Assembly (NCBI GenBank): GCA_028824125.1
Contig: JAPPES010000058.1
Location: 1 to 64,000, forward strand
DNA: 64,000 bases
Direction: 5' to 3'
Origin: Candidatus Poribacteria bacterium
GTDB lineage: Bacteria; Poribacteria; WGA-4E; WGA-3G
Shown here: piece after piece, positions 8,850-18,046 of the stretch
Position numbering within the stretch: position 1 is the stretch's first letter
Layout of the letters: every line of letters starts with the position of its first letter
Position numbers and translations under genes: made by a program
Notes under the pieces: generated by a model
Database searches by the model: none
What the model was told of the DNA's origin: nothing
Seen by the model: the letters and a program-made list of their open reading frames with translations, nothing else

Positions 8850-10733
8850 ATGTCAAAAGCACTAATTATTTTACTGTTAATTTCACCACTTGTCGGGTTT
8901 CTAATTAACGGACTGTTTGGCAAATGGTTAAAAGGAAAAGAGAAACTGAGCGGAGGTATTGGTGCCCTTGCTGTGCTCGTCTCCCTTATCTGTTCAATAG
9001 TTGCATTCGTCTCGGTACAAGATGGGAATATTCTTGAGGGAGATGCAGGAATCTTATATCCTTGGATTTCTGATTATATTAGTATCGGATTTCACGTAGA
9101 TGCCCTAACAACCGTGATGCTCTTGGTTATCACTGGTGTCGGATTTCTTATCCACGTATATTCAATCGGCTACATGCACGGCGATGCGGGCTATACACGC
9201 TATTTTGCGTATCTTAACCTGTTTGTGTTCGCAATGCTAATCCTTGTTCTCGGCAACAACTACCTGATGATGTTTGTTGGCTGGGAAGGTGTTGGACTCT
9301 GTTCCTATCTGCTGATTGGGTTTTGGTATGAGAAACAATCCGCTACGGATGCAGGTAAAAAGGCGTTTATTGTCAACAGAATCGGTGATTTCGGTTTTCT
9401 GCTGGGAATGTTTACGTTGTTCGCAGCATTCGGCAGTCTTGATTTTGTATCCATATTTGATAACGCAGAAGCAGGTAATTTTCAACAAGTATTCGGCGCA
9501 AGCACACTTGTTATTGCAACATTACTCCTCTTTGTCGGTGCAGTCGGTAAATCTGCACAGCTCCCTCTCTATGTCTGGCTGCCAGACGCAATGGAAGGCC
9601 CAACCCCTGTTAGTGCGTTAATACACGCCGCCACAATGGTCACCGCGGGTGTCTATATGATAGCGCGTTCCGCTGTGCTGTATAATATCGCAGAAACAGG
9701 AGTGGTTGTCGCTTGGATCGGTGTCCTAACCGCGTTGTTCGCCGCGATAATTGCCCTCAAACAGAACGACATCAAACGAATTCTCGCCTATTCAACCGTA
9801 AGTCAACTCGGATATATGTTTGTCGGTGTCGGTGTCGGTGCGTATGCTTCCGGTATCTTTCATTTGGTAACACATGCATTTTTTAAAGGACTAATGTTCC
9901 TGACTGCTGGTAGTGTGATGCACGCAATGGCGAATGAATTAGATATACGAAAAATGGGGGGATTGCGAAACAAATTGCCGATAACCCATGCCACATTTTT
10001 GGTTGGTGCGTTGGCAATTGCGGGTGCACCTTTCCTTAGCGGATTCTGGAGCAAGGATGAAATTTTACACAGCGCGTGGGGCAGCTCAAAAGTAATTTAT
10101 ATCATCGGATTAATCACAGCATTCCTGACTGCATTCTATATGTTCCGTTTGATTTTTGTAACCTTTTATGGAAAATCTCGCGTTGAACCTGAAGTTGCAT
10201 CACATCTCCATGAATCGCCAGGAATAATGTGGGTTCCCTTAGTTATTCTTGCTATCCCCTCTGCCTTGATCGGTTTACTGTTAGGCGTGGGTGGACATAA
10301 TAGCTGGTTCCACCACTTTACAGAAGATGTTTTCCCAAAAGCAGGCAAGGCACCAGGTAATGTAATTCTGTTTATGGCAATTTCGTCAATCGTTGGCATT
10401 GCAGGCATTGCATTTGCTTGGACACGTTATAAGAATCGCGTGCCTTCTGATGAACCTACAAATGCATTGCAGAAACTCGTTGCTAACAAATTCTATATTG
10501 ATGAGGTATATAATACTTTTATCGTGCAACCCATCAAAAACGCCTCTCACTTCCTATTGTGGAGACTTTTTGATACCGGTATTATTGACGGAATTGTTAA
10601 TGGCGTGGCTACACTTATCCGAGTGATTGGTGGAACGTTACGAAGATTACAAACAGGCCTCGTCCAAGTATATATCGTGTCAATGGTTATAGGAATTGTT
10701 TTGTTCCTTGCGTATTATCTGTTTTTTTCTTAA
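8850..10733 (+). CDS. nuoL: NADH-quinone oxidoreductase subunit L
   Basis: The largest, distal antiporter-like subunit, bearing the long lateral helix of complex I. 627 residues. Conserved elements include GWEGVGLCSYLLIGFWY (TM5 glutamate), KSAQLPLYVWLPDAMEGPTPVSALIHAATMVTAGVYMIAR (TM7-TM8 channel lysine and histidines; only its middle is diagnostic), and a C-terminal amphipathic region ending in hydrophobic helices. It starts 3 nt after nuoK. A DUF5069 gene, not nuoM, follows 46 nt later. Confidence 0.97.
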   Translation: MSKALIILLLISPLVGFLINGLFGKWLKGKEKLSGGIGALAVLVSLICSIVAFVSVQDGNILEGDAGILYPWISDYISIGFHVDALTTVMLLVITGVGFLIHVYSIGYMHGDAGYTRYFAYLNLFVFAMLILVLGNNYLMMFVGWEGVGLCSYLLIGFWYEKQSATDAGKKAFIVNRIGDFGFLLGMFTLFAAFGSLDFVSIFDNAEAGNFQQVFGASTLVIATLLLFVGAVGKSAQLPLYVWLPDAMEGPTPVSALIHAATMVTAGVYMIARSAVLYNIAETGVVVAWIGVLTALFAAIIALKQNDIKRILAYSTVSQLGYMFVGVGVGAYASGIFHLVTHAFFKGLMFLTAGSVMHAMANELDIRKMGGLRNKLPITHATFLVGALAIAGAPFLSGFWSKDEILHSAWGSSKVIYIIGLITAFLTAFYMFRLIFVTFYGKSRVEPEVASHLHESPGIMWVPLVILAIPSALIGLLLGVGGHNSWFHHFTEDVFPKAGKAPGNVILFMAISSIVGIAGIAFAWTRYKNRVPSDEPTNALQKLVANKFYIDEVYNTFIVQPIKNASHFLLWRLFDTGIIDGIVNGVATLIRVIGGTLRRLQTGLVQVYIVSMVIGIVLFLAYYLFFS

Positions 10734-10779
10734 AGATTATCTTGTAATATAGTTCAATTTCCACGATCTTTTTTACGAA

Positions 10780-11229
10780 ATGCTAACAGAGGAAGAAATG
10801 AAACAAAAAACTTTTCGACCGCGAAATATCACTAATAAGGAAGTTGCTGGCATCTGCGGTGTTGCAAGACTGACAGATAAAGCACGGGCTGCCTACATTG
10901 GGAAAATCGGTAGATATAAATACGGGACTGATTCCGAGCAAGATACCACGATTTTATCCTTTCTCAGTATCTCAGCAGAAGTTTTTCAGGAAGCTGCTGT
11001 CCGAATTGAGAATGATGTCAGACTTGGCGCATGGATTCTGGATAACTGTGAGGTGTCGGATCTGGACATCTCACAGTTCAATCATGAGTTTAGTTCTAAG
11101 TGGCAGAGTAAAATACAACGTTCCAGTTTCTCAAGGCGTCGCCGCCAATTAGCAGGTGATGACGAACCGCCTTTTCCATGGTGGATATCACCTGGCTGGT
11201 GGATGTTTTGGAAACTCTTCAAGAGATAG
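10780..11229 (+). CDS. DUF5069 family protein of unknown function
   Basis: 149 residues. The core matches the DUF5069 pattern: GVARLTDKARAAYIGKIGRY, then a Tyr/Asp-containing loop, LSFLSISAEVFQEAAVRIEN, then GAWILDNC. The function of this family is not known. The C-terminus adds an Arg-rich stretch (SFSRRRRQ) and a Trp/Pro-rich tail (PFPWWISPGWWMFWKLFKR) that could sit at the membrane. ATG 10780 has no obvious ribosome site, whereas the in-frame ATG at 10798 has GAGGAAG just before it and may be the real start. It is inserted between nuoL and nuoM on the same strand. Confidence 0.7.
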   Translation: MLTEEEMKQKTFRPRNITNKEVAGICGVARLTDKARAAYIGKIGRYKYGTDSEQDTTILSFLSISAEVFQEAAVRIENDVRLGAWILDNCEVSDLDISQFNHEFSSKWQSKIQRSSFSRRRRQLAGDDEPPFPWWISPGWWMFWKLFKR

Positions 11230-11371
11230 AAATTAGCAGGTTATATGGAACATTTAAATAAAGGTTAAGAATTTAATCGTGGTAATTAACAATAGGCGAG
11301 TTTTCGATCTTGCCCATAAAATAAAACACAATTTCACTATTCTAAAGTTACCTCATTAGAAGGAGATTTTT

Positions 11372-12967
11372 TTGCTACTTTCAATAGTCATTTTTTTACC
11401 ACTGCTCGGTGTGATAGCGGTAGCGTTGCTCAGAAATATGGGCGCATCTGCCATTAAAGGCATCGCGCTTGTCATCAGTTTGTTGACATTCGTTATCTCA
11501 ATAGGGCTTTACACCGGATTTGAGGCAGGAATTGATGGTTTCCAAACTGACGCACAACTTTACCAAAAACTACTGTGGATTGACGGTTTAGGCATAAGTT
11601 ACCATATCGGCATTGACGGCATTTCGTTGTGGTTAGTGTTACTTACAACTTTCCTAACGCCAATATGTATCCTCGCCGCATGGAATTCAGTTGAGAAAGG
11701 TCTCAGCGGTTTCATGATGTCGCTCCTCGCGCTGGAAACCGGAATGTTGGGCGTTTTCTGCGCCTTAGACCTATTTCTTTTCTTTGTATTCTGGGAAGCA
11801 ATGCTGATTCCAATGTATTTCCTTATCGGAATATGGGGTGGGGAACGTAGGATTTATGCCACCATAAAGTTTGTCCTTTATACAATGGCGGGTAGTGCGC
11901 TCATGTTAGTCGGCATTTTAGCACTCTACTTCCAAAACGGTAACAGCTTTGATCTCATAACACTATTAGAGGCAGGGGGAACATTTAAGCCTGCTATGCT
12001 CTTATTCCTTGCATTTTTCATCGCTTTTGCCATTAAAGTTCCGCTTTTCCCCTTCCACACTTGGTTACCCGATGCACACGTCGAAGCACCCACAGTTGGA
12101 AGTGTTATCCTTGCAGGGGTGCTACTTAAAATGGGAACGTACGGCATTGTCCGATTTTGCCTCCCGCTCTTTCCACAAGCAGCAGCTGACGCTACACCTT
12201 GGATAGTCCCACTTGCCGTTATCGGTATAATTTACGGTGCATTAGTAGCAATGGTGCAACCGGACCTGAAAAAATTAGTTGCATACTCCAGTGTGAGTCA
12301 CCTCGGCTTCGTTGTGTTGGGACTATTTTCGCAAAGTGATGCAGGTATACAGGGCAGCGTTTTACAGATGATAAATCACGGGTTAAGCACAGGCGCACTG
12401 TTCCTCTTAGTCGGCATGATTTACGAAAGGCGGCATAGCCGAATGATTGTCGATTTTGGTGGATTAGCAAAGAAAATGCCTGTTTTCGCCACTATCTTTT
12501 TGATTGTAACACTGTCATCTATCGGATTACCAGGACTCAACGGATTTGTTGGAGAATTTAAGATTCTGCTCGGTAGCTTTGTTGGAGATGCCTTCTCAAA
12601 ATGGTACGTGGTCTTTGCAACAACAGGTGTGATTTTGGCAGCGGTTTATATGTTATGGATGTACCAACGTGTCATGTTCGGCACACCAGACAAAACAAAC
12701 GAAGCTTTACCCGACCTGAAACCACGCGAAATTGCTGTACTATTACCTATTCTACTATTCATCGTTTGGATCGGTGTGTATCCGAATACCTTCTTGAAAC
12801 CGATGGAAGAGTCTGTAAGTGCAGTCGCGGAAAAGGTAAAAGTAAAAGAAACTGAGAATACACCCGCTGTCGGGCAAATAATTATTAATGGTAAAACACA
12901 AGACACTGTTCCGGAAGTTGAAACCGCAACCGGACAACTGACCAAAGAGGAGGCACAGACAAAATAG
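11372..12967 (+). CDS. nuoM: NADH-quinone oxidoreductase subunit M
   Basis: An antiporter-like proton-pumping membrane subunit, 531 residues. Conserved motifs are FFVFWEAMLIPMYFLIGIWGG (TM5 Glu), AIKVPLFPFHTWLPDAHVEAPT (TM7 Lys) and QPDLKKLVAYSSVSHLGFV. The start is TTG at 11372: AAGGAG lies six bases upstream, and the following codons (LLSIVIFLPLLG) give the expected first helix. The last 45 residues form a hydrophilic tail (ENTPAVGQIIINGKTQDTVP and on) beyond the usual end. The TAG stop overlaps the GTG start of the antiporter gene by one base, which implies translational coupling. Confidence 0.96.
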   Translation: MLLSIVIFLPLLGVIAVALLRNMGASAIKGIALVISLLTFVISIGLYTGFEAGIDGFQTDAQLYQKLLWIDGLGISYHIGIDGISLWLVLLTTFLTPICILAAWNSVEKGLSGFMMSLLALETGMLGVFCALDLFLFFVFWEAMLIPMYFLIGIWGGERRIYATIKFVLYTMAGSALMLVGILALYFQNGNSFDLITLLEAGGTFKPAMLLFLAFFIAFAIKVPLFPFHTWLPDAHVEAPTVGSVILAGVLLKMGTYGIVRFCLPLFPQAAADATPWIVPLAVIGIIYGALVAMVQPDLKKLVAYSSVSHLGFVVLGLFSQSDAGIQGSVLQMINHGLSTGALFLLVGMIYERRHSRMIVDFGGLAKKMPVFATIFLIVTLSSIGLPGLNGFVGEFKILLGSFVGDAFSKWYVVFATTGVILAAVYMLWMYQRVMFGTPDKTNEALPDLKPREIAVLLPILLFIVWIGVYPNTFLKPMEESVSAVAEKVKVKETENTPAVGQIIINGKTQDTVPEVETATGQLTKEEAQTK

Positions 12968-14460
12968 TGAAATCAAAACTTGCCTCTTTTCTTGTCCTAT
13001 GTATCATTGTGGGGCTTACTTTAGCAGTTTCAATCGATACCTTCGCTGCTGATGAGACACACGGTGAGGGTGGACATTATAAAGTTGACGGCACTAAATT
13101 ACCGCTTTGGAGTATAATTCCATTTGTTGGTATCCTCTTATCAATTGCACTTTTCCCACTTCTATTAGATTCTCATTTTCTTGTCCATCATGGTGGAAAA
13201 ATGTCATTGGCATGGGCGTTAATCTTCGGAATTCCATACCTCATTGCTTACCGAGGAGACGCTTTTCACGACATTTTATATATCTATCTAATAGATTATA
13301 TCCCGTTTATAGTGCTATTGTGGGGGTTGTTCACAGTTGCAGGCGGGATTCTCGTACGAGGAACATTGCGCGGCACACCAATAGTCAATACGTTGTTACT
13401 GCTAATCGGCACTGCGATAGCTTCATGGATAGGCACAACAGGCGCATCTATGCTCCTCATTCGGCCACTGATTCGAGCAAATGCCTACCGAAAAAGTAAA
13501 GTGCATTTAATAGTCTTCTTCATCTTTTTAGTAAGCAATATCGGAGGTTCCTTAACTCCTCTTGGCGATCCGCCGCTCTTCCTTGGATTTCTACACGGTG
13601 TGCCATTCTTCTGGACAACATCAGCACTATTCCCACACATGTTATTTATAAGTGTTATTTTAATCGCACTCTTCTTTGTCATAGACACATTTATGTTCAA
13701 ACGGGAAGGCGGTGTAGTACCAGATGATGGCACCAGCGAACCGATTCGGGTTGATGGACTTTTTAATCTCGTTTTCTTGTTCGGTATCGTTGCCGCTGTC
13801 TTAATGAGTGGCACTTTCAAATGGGGAGATGTCAACGTTCTCGGCGTTCATGTATATTGGCAGAACATGGCTCGTGATGTGTTGATTGTTTTGATGGGGT
13901 TGTTGTCACTTAAATTTACACCCTTTAGTGGTGAATTACGACAAACAAACGAGTTCTCATGGGAACCGATTGAAGAGGTGGCAAAAGTTTTCGCGGGCAT
14001 CTTTATCACTATTATTCCCGCCTTGACGATTCTCGGAGTCGGTAAAGAGGGAGCACTGAGTTGGTTAATCGTCGCAATAAAAGAACCGATACATTACTTC
14101 TGGGTAACCGGAGTTCTTTCCAGTTTCTTAGACAATGCACCAACCTATTTGACATTTTTCAACACTGCTCTCGGACAATTACAGCTTACCGAATCTGTAG
14201 TACCGGAGATTTTGTCTACGCCTTATGCACAATTGGCAGTCGAGAATCACCAAACGTTTGTGAGACTACTAACTGCTATATCTGTCGGTGCAGTTTTCAT
14301 GGGTGCGAATACATATATCGGCAACGCACCGAATTTTATGGTTAAATCAATTGCGGAACAGAGCGGTATCCGTATGCCGAGTTTCTTTGGATACATGTTA
14401 TGGTCCGTTGCTATTTTGTTCCCGCTTTTTGTGATTGTTACATTCGTGTTTTTACGTTAG
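12967..14460 (+). CDS. NhaD-type Na+/H+ antiporter (CitMHS-like)
   Basis: A 497-residue integral membrane protein with an N-terminal signal-like helix ending in DTFAADETHGEG, then about 11-12 helices. The ion-transporter signatures are NIGGSLTPLGDPPLFLGF, SSFLDNAPTYLTFFNTA and GAVFMGANTYIGNAPNFMVK; these repeated helix-break motifs are typical of NhaD and related arsenite/citrate-type carriers. The GTG start at 12967 overlaps the nuoM stop (TAGTG), and AGAGGAGG lies within the nuoM 3' end. Its place between nuoM and nuoN, with coupled translation, suggests its expression is tied to complex I, for example to convert a proton gradient into a sodium gradient. Na+ specificity is inferred from the family, not visible directly. 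Confidence 0.88.
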   Translation: MKSKLASFLVLCIIVGLTLAVSIDTFAADETHGEGGHYKVDGTKLPLWSIIPFVGILLSIALFPLLLDSHFLVHHGGKMSLAWALIFGIPYLIAYRGDAFHDILYIYLIDYIPFIVLLWGLFTVAGGILVRGTLRGTPIVNTLLLLIGTAIASWIGTTGASMLLIRPLIRANAYRKSKVHLIVFFIFLVSNIGGSLTPLGDPPLFLGFLHGVPFFWTTSALFPHMLFISVILIALFFVIDTFMFKREGGVVPDDGTSEPIRVDGLFNLVFLFGIVAAVLMSGTFKWGDVNVLGVHVYWQNMARDVLIVLMGLLSLKFTPFSGELRQTNEFSWEPIEEVAKVFAGIFITIIPALTILGVGKEGALSWLIVAIKEPIHYFWVTGVLSSFLDNAPTYLTFFNTALGQLQLTESVVPEILSTPYAQLAVENHQTFVRLLTAISVGAVFMGANTYIGNAPNFMVKSIAEQSGIRMPSFFGYMLWSVAILFPLFVIVTFVFLR

Positions 14461-14529
14461 GAAAAAAATATTTGAAGTTTGACGCTACATTCGTATTGCT
14501 ATTTTGGAGTTTAAAAACGGAGGTTTTGA

Positions 14530-15999
14530 ATGCCAGTTGAGATACCTGATATTAATTGGTCACTGTTGATGCCACAACTTGTCATCGTTACAACGTTGTT
14601 AATTGTCCTTGTCTTTGACATGATTGACGCAATCTCAAAAAAGGTACTGGGATGGATGACAATCGTTGGCGCGGGGATTGCTTTATGGAAGTCTATTGAG
14701 ATGCTGCAAGCAGGCACAAATTTAAACCAATTCAACGATATGTTTAGGATAGATAGTTATTCGCTCTTCTTTAACATTATCTTCCTCGTATCAACAATTT
14801 TGGTTGCTCTCATCTCAATCAGTTATTTGGGAAGAGACGATAAGAAACAGGGACCGTACTATCTGCTTGTCCTACTCGCAACGCTTGGCATGATGCTAAT
14901 GGCTGCTGGCAATGAGCTGATTATCATTTTTCTCGGCTTAGAATTGATGTCGTTATCGTTGTATGTGTTAGCAGGCTATTTCCGTGAAAGCCCTGCTTCA
15001 AGCGAAGCAGGTATGAAGTATTTACTGCTCGGTGCGTTTGCAAGTGCATTTTTCCTTTACGGAATCGCTTTAATTTACGGTGCTGCTGGCACAACAAGTA
15101 TTCCAGGGATTGCAGAGAAACTTACCGCCGAGAGTCAATCTCCACTCCTTTTAGCAGGTACTTTCCTACTCATCGTTGGGTTTGGGTTTAAGGTTGCCAT
15201 TGTTCCGTTCCATCAATGGGCACCTGATGTTTACGAAGGCGCACCTACCACAATCGCTGCTTTCATCTCTGCAGGACCGAAAGCAGCTGGATTTGCAGCG
15301 TTTATTAGGATTTTTATGGAAGCGTTGCCAGATATACAAACCGAATGGGGTGGGGTTGTTGTCCTATTGGCAATGTTGACAATGACGGTTGGAAACATCA
15401 TTGCTATAGCACAGACAAACATCAAACGCATGCTGGCATATTCAAGTATCGCGCACGCGGGGTATGTGTTGATAGGTTTAGCAGCAGCAAACAGTGATGG
15501 CGAATCAAGCGCTATGCTCTATCTTCTTATTTATTGCGTAATGAATATCGGGGCATTCGGTGCGGTTATTTTGGCAAGAACTGCTGATGGTGAGAACTTG
15601 ATGATTTCCGATTACGCAGGACTCGGTTTCCGAAAACCTTTACTCGGCGGGTTTTTAACGTTAATGCTGCTGTCTCTGGCAGGTTTTCCACCCACTGCCG
15701 GATTTATCGGAAAATTCTATATCTTCAAATCTGCGGTTCAAGCCGCTGTTCAGCCAGATGTAGTCAACACTTGGCTTGTCTCACTTGTTGTTGTTGGTGC
15801 TATCAATACTGCAATTTCGGCTTTCTATTATCTACGCGTCGTCGTAACAATGTATATGCGCGAACCGGAAGAAGAGTTGGAGTTCAACCCATATCCCTCA
15901 ACCTTAGTCATCGGATTAGTTCTCGCGGCAATTGGCGTTTTGCTGATTGGTATTTTGCCATCGCTCCTGGTTAATTCTGCGCAAAATGCGGTGCTATAA
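14530..15999 (+). CDS. nuoN: NADH-quinone oxidoreductase subunit N
   Basis: The third antiporter-like subunit, 489 residues. Conserved elements are FLGLELMSLSLYVLAGYFR (TM5 Glu), GFKVAIVPFHQWAPDVYEGAPT (TM7 Lys) and QTNIKRMLAYSSIAHAGYVL. ACGGAGG precedes the ATG. It is the last recognisable complex I gene. The following 267 nt to the sigma gene contain no convincing terminator. Confidence 0.97.
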   Translation: MPVEIPDINWSLLMPQLVIVTTLLIVLVFDMIDAISKKVLGWMTIVGAGIALWKSIEMLQAGTNLNQFNDMFRIDSYSLFFNIIFLVSTILVALISISYLGRDDKKQGPYYLLVLLATLGMMLMAAGNELIIIFLGLELMSLSLYVLAGYFRESPASSEAGMKYLLLGAFASAFFLYGIALIYGAAGTTSIPGIAEKLTAESQSPLLLAGTFLLIVGFGFKVAIVPFHQWAPDVYEGAPTTIAAFISAGPKAAGFAAFIRIFMEALPDIQTEWGGVVVLLAMLTMTVGNIIAIAQTNIKRMLAYSSIAHAGYVLIGLAAANSDGESSAMLYLLIYCVMNIGAFGAVILARTADGENLMISDYAGLGFRKPLLGGFLTLMLLSLAGFPPTAGFIGKFYIFKSAVQAAVQPDVVNTWLVSLVVVGAINTAISAFYYLRVVVTMYMREPEEELEFNPYPSTLVIGLVLAAIGVLLIGILPSLLVNSAQNAVL

Positions 16000-16266
16000 T
16001 CAAGTTACACCAACCGTAAAAATAACATTTACACATCAACCTTAGTGTCGGTTTGTGTAGGTTTTTGACCTTCAAAATCGGCATTAAGGTTTTGTTTTAG
16101 CACACCTTAATTTTGCGAACTTCTCTTGGTAGGAGCGGTTTCCCAACCTTTTTGGCACAAAGTGTACAAATAATCCTAAAATCTGCCATAAAAAATACAA
16201 AAAACATGCAACTTTTTTGAAACTTGTTTGTAGTAAGGTTAACTTCAATGCGCGCGGAGTTACTAT

Positions 16267-16794
16267 ATGACAGAAGATGAATTCCTTGAACTGGTCCGCA
16301 AGCATCAAGATCAGATTTATCGGCATGCACTTTATTTACTCAAAAACAGCGAAGACGCAAAGGATATGACACAAGAAACCTTTATCAAGGCATGGCAACA
16401 TCGCACGAAAATAAGGCAGGAAACCGTTCGCTCGTGGTTGCTGAAATGTGTGCAGAATCTCTGTTTTAACCAACTAAGACGCCGAAAATTTCGGGTACAT
16501 TTATCCGAAGAAGAGGGTGAAACGCTTGAAATGCTACTGCATACGCATTCACATCGGTCAAATCCAACCCCGGAGGAGACTGCCATCAAGCAGGAACTCA
16601 AGTAGTTAGTACATCAAGCGATTGACGAATTACCGCCGACTATGCGATCAATCATAATTATGCGAGAATTAGAAGAGATGAGTTATAAAGAAATTGCAGA
16701 GGTCTTGAAACAACCTGAAAACACCGTCAAATCAACTGTATTTCGTGCTCGCAAAAAATTGCGGGAGATATTGAACCGCCTCATGGAGACATAA
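16267..16794 (+). pseudogene. ECF sigma factor interrupted by an in-frame amber codon
   Basis: Read through, this frame encodes 175 residues of an ECF (group IV sigma-70) factor. Region 2 lies at about residues 8-75 (LVRKHQDQIYRHALYLLKNS, DMTQETFIKAWQH, SWLLKCVQNLCFNQLRRRK). Region 4 lies at about 118-168 (AIDELPPTMRSIIIMRELEE, YKEIAEVLKQPENTVKSTVF, RARKKLR). A single TAG at 16603-16605 (codon 113) splits the two with no frameshift. TAG is an ordinary stop elsewhere here (nuoH, nuoM), so genome-wide recoding is unlikely. GGAG sits seven bases before the ATG. The anti-sigma gene starts 3 nt after the final TAA. Nonsense mutation, assembly error or readthrough are all possible. Confidence 0.9.
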
Positions 16795-16797
16795 CCG

Positions 16798-17475
16798 ATG
16801 ACGCAAAATCCACTACACGAATTGACTTGCACAGACTGCCAAATTCAAATTGAAGAATATATTGCGGGGGAATTGGATACTGCCACCGAATCCGCAATTG
16901 CATCTCATCTTACAACATGTGAAGAATGTCAACGCGAATTCAATTTGGCACAAACAATTGGGACGGTGTTAGACGATCTGCCCAAACCAACGTCACCTCC
17001 TGACATATTAAGTGAGGTTACGGCTTATGTTCAGGCAAATCCTGGTGGCAATAGTTGGATGGATCGTTTTTTCAACGTTTTCGCTTGGGAAAACTCGCGT
17101 CTATTATTGCTTCGTGTAAGTGCACTTGCTTGTCTTGTGGGAATAGTGTTATTTGGTGTCTATCAACATCAAAGGCATGTTGAAATAGAACAAGCAAAAA
17201 CTGATTTCAACTATGCAATGAATAAGATGGAGTACGCGCTCCACAAAACAGGCCTTGCAGTAAATGATAGTTTTACATCTCTTAAAATTGACGAAGCATC
17301 ACGCAGTGCTTTCAAATCGACATCAAAAATCTCTTCGGCAATCGATAAAAGTTTAGGTATACTAAACCGCCTAACCGGCGAAGTTCCGAATTCAGGGGCA
17401 ATTACGTCTAAAACCAAACGTACAAATTTTTCTATAAAACCTAATTCATCAATTCCAGGAGGAAACACACAATGA
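16798..17475 (+). CDS. Zinc-finger (zf-HC2) anti-sigma factor
   Basis: 225 residues. The N-terminal zinc-binding anti-sigma domain shows C11/C14 and H37-x3-C41-x2-C44. One transmembrane helix follows at about 101-121 (RLLLLRVSALACLVGIVLFG). The periplasmic part is Ser/Lys-rich with no recognisable sensor domain. It starts 3 nt after the ECF sigma frame and overlaps the next gene by ATGA, so sigma, anti-sigma and DUF4252 genes form one unit. It would tether and inhibit the sigma factor until a surface signal arrives; if the sigma gene is dead, its partner is missing. Confidence 0.88.
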   Translation: MTQNPLHELTCTDCQIQIEEYIAGELDTATESAIASHLTTCEECQREFNLAQTIGTVLDDLPKPTSPPDILSEVTAYVQANPGGNSWMDRFFNVFAWENSRLLLLRVSALACLVGIVLFGVYQHQRHVEIEQAKTDFNYAMNKMEYALHKTGLAVNDSFTSLKIDEASRSAFKSTSKISSAIDKSLGILNRLTGEVPNSGAITSKTKRTNFSIKPNSSIPGGNTQ

Positions 17476-18014
17476 AACAATTTAGCCTGATAACCCTTTT
17501 ACTCACTTTCTGCTTTTTTGGCAATGGCATAGCGGAAACTGATGCAATTCGTGGCAAAATAGATATGAACTCTGCTACTATACCAACACCTACGGTCGGA
17601 ATCAACTTAGATAAATCCTTTTTCGAACTTTTTATCAATTTCACTGTAAATTTACCTGAATATGCAGAGTATGCGGAGATGGTAGAAGGCGTTTTTATCC
17701 GTTGTTATGATAAAGATTCTGGAAATCTAACTAAAATGGAAAGCCATTACCACAAAATCCTCAAAACACAAAAGTGGGAGAATCTTATTAAGGTTAAGGA
17801 CCAACTTCACGTCAGTTTACTCTTTGCCGATAACCCCGGTGTACTCCATGGAATCTTTATTGTCTTCACTGACGAGCACAATATTACTTTTGTGAACATT
17901 TTTGGGAAGATCGATTTTCAAAAACTCGGCATCCTCTTTGGAAAACTTATGGAATCCGAGCCGGAGTTCTTGAAAAACCTGAAAATTGAGAAAAAATTTC
18001 GCATAGAACACTAA
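17472..18014 (+). CDS. Secreted DUF4252 protein
   Basis: 180 residues with a signal peptide (MKQFSLITLLLTFCFFGNGIAET). The mature part matches the DUF4252 layout: VEGVFIRCYDKDSG, then WENLIKVKDQLHVSLLF, then GIFIVFTDEHNITFVNIFGKID. The function is unknown; genes of this family are often found beside ECF sigma/anti-sigma pairs in Bacteroidetes and relatives. The start overlaps the anti-sigma stop (ATGA), which suggests it is part of the same regulated unit. Its 3' end has been partly duplicated downstream (18706-18780). Confidence 0.8.
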   Translation: MKQFSLITLLLTFCFFGNGIAETDAIRGKIDMNSATIPTPTVGINLDKSFFELFINFTVNLPEYAEYAEMVEGVFIRCYDKDSGNLTKMESHYHKILKTQKWENLIKVKDQLHVSLLFADNPGVLHGIFIVFTDEHNITFVNIFGKIDFQKLGILFGKLMESEPEFLKNLKIEKKFRIEH

Positions 18015-18046
18015 CCAAGATGCTTCACAAAAGGAGGACGTAAAGG

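Noticed and set aside
16603-16605. Reading TAG as a sense codon genome-wide
   Set aside because: nuoH, nuoM, nuoE and several other intact genes end in TAG at the expected place.
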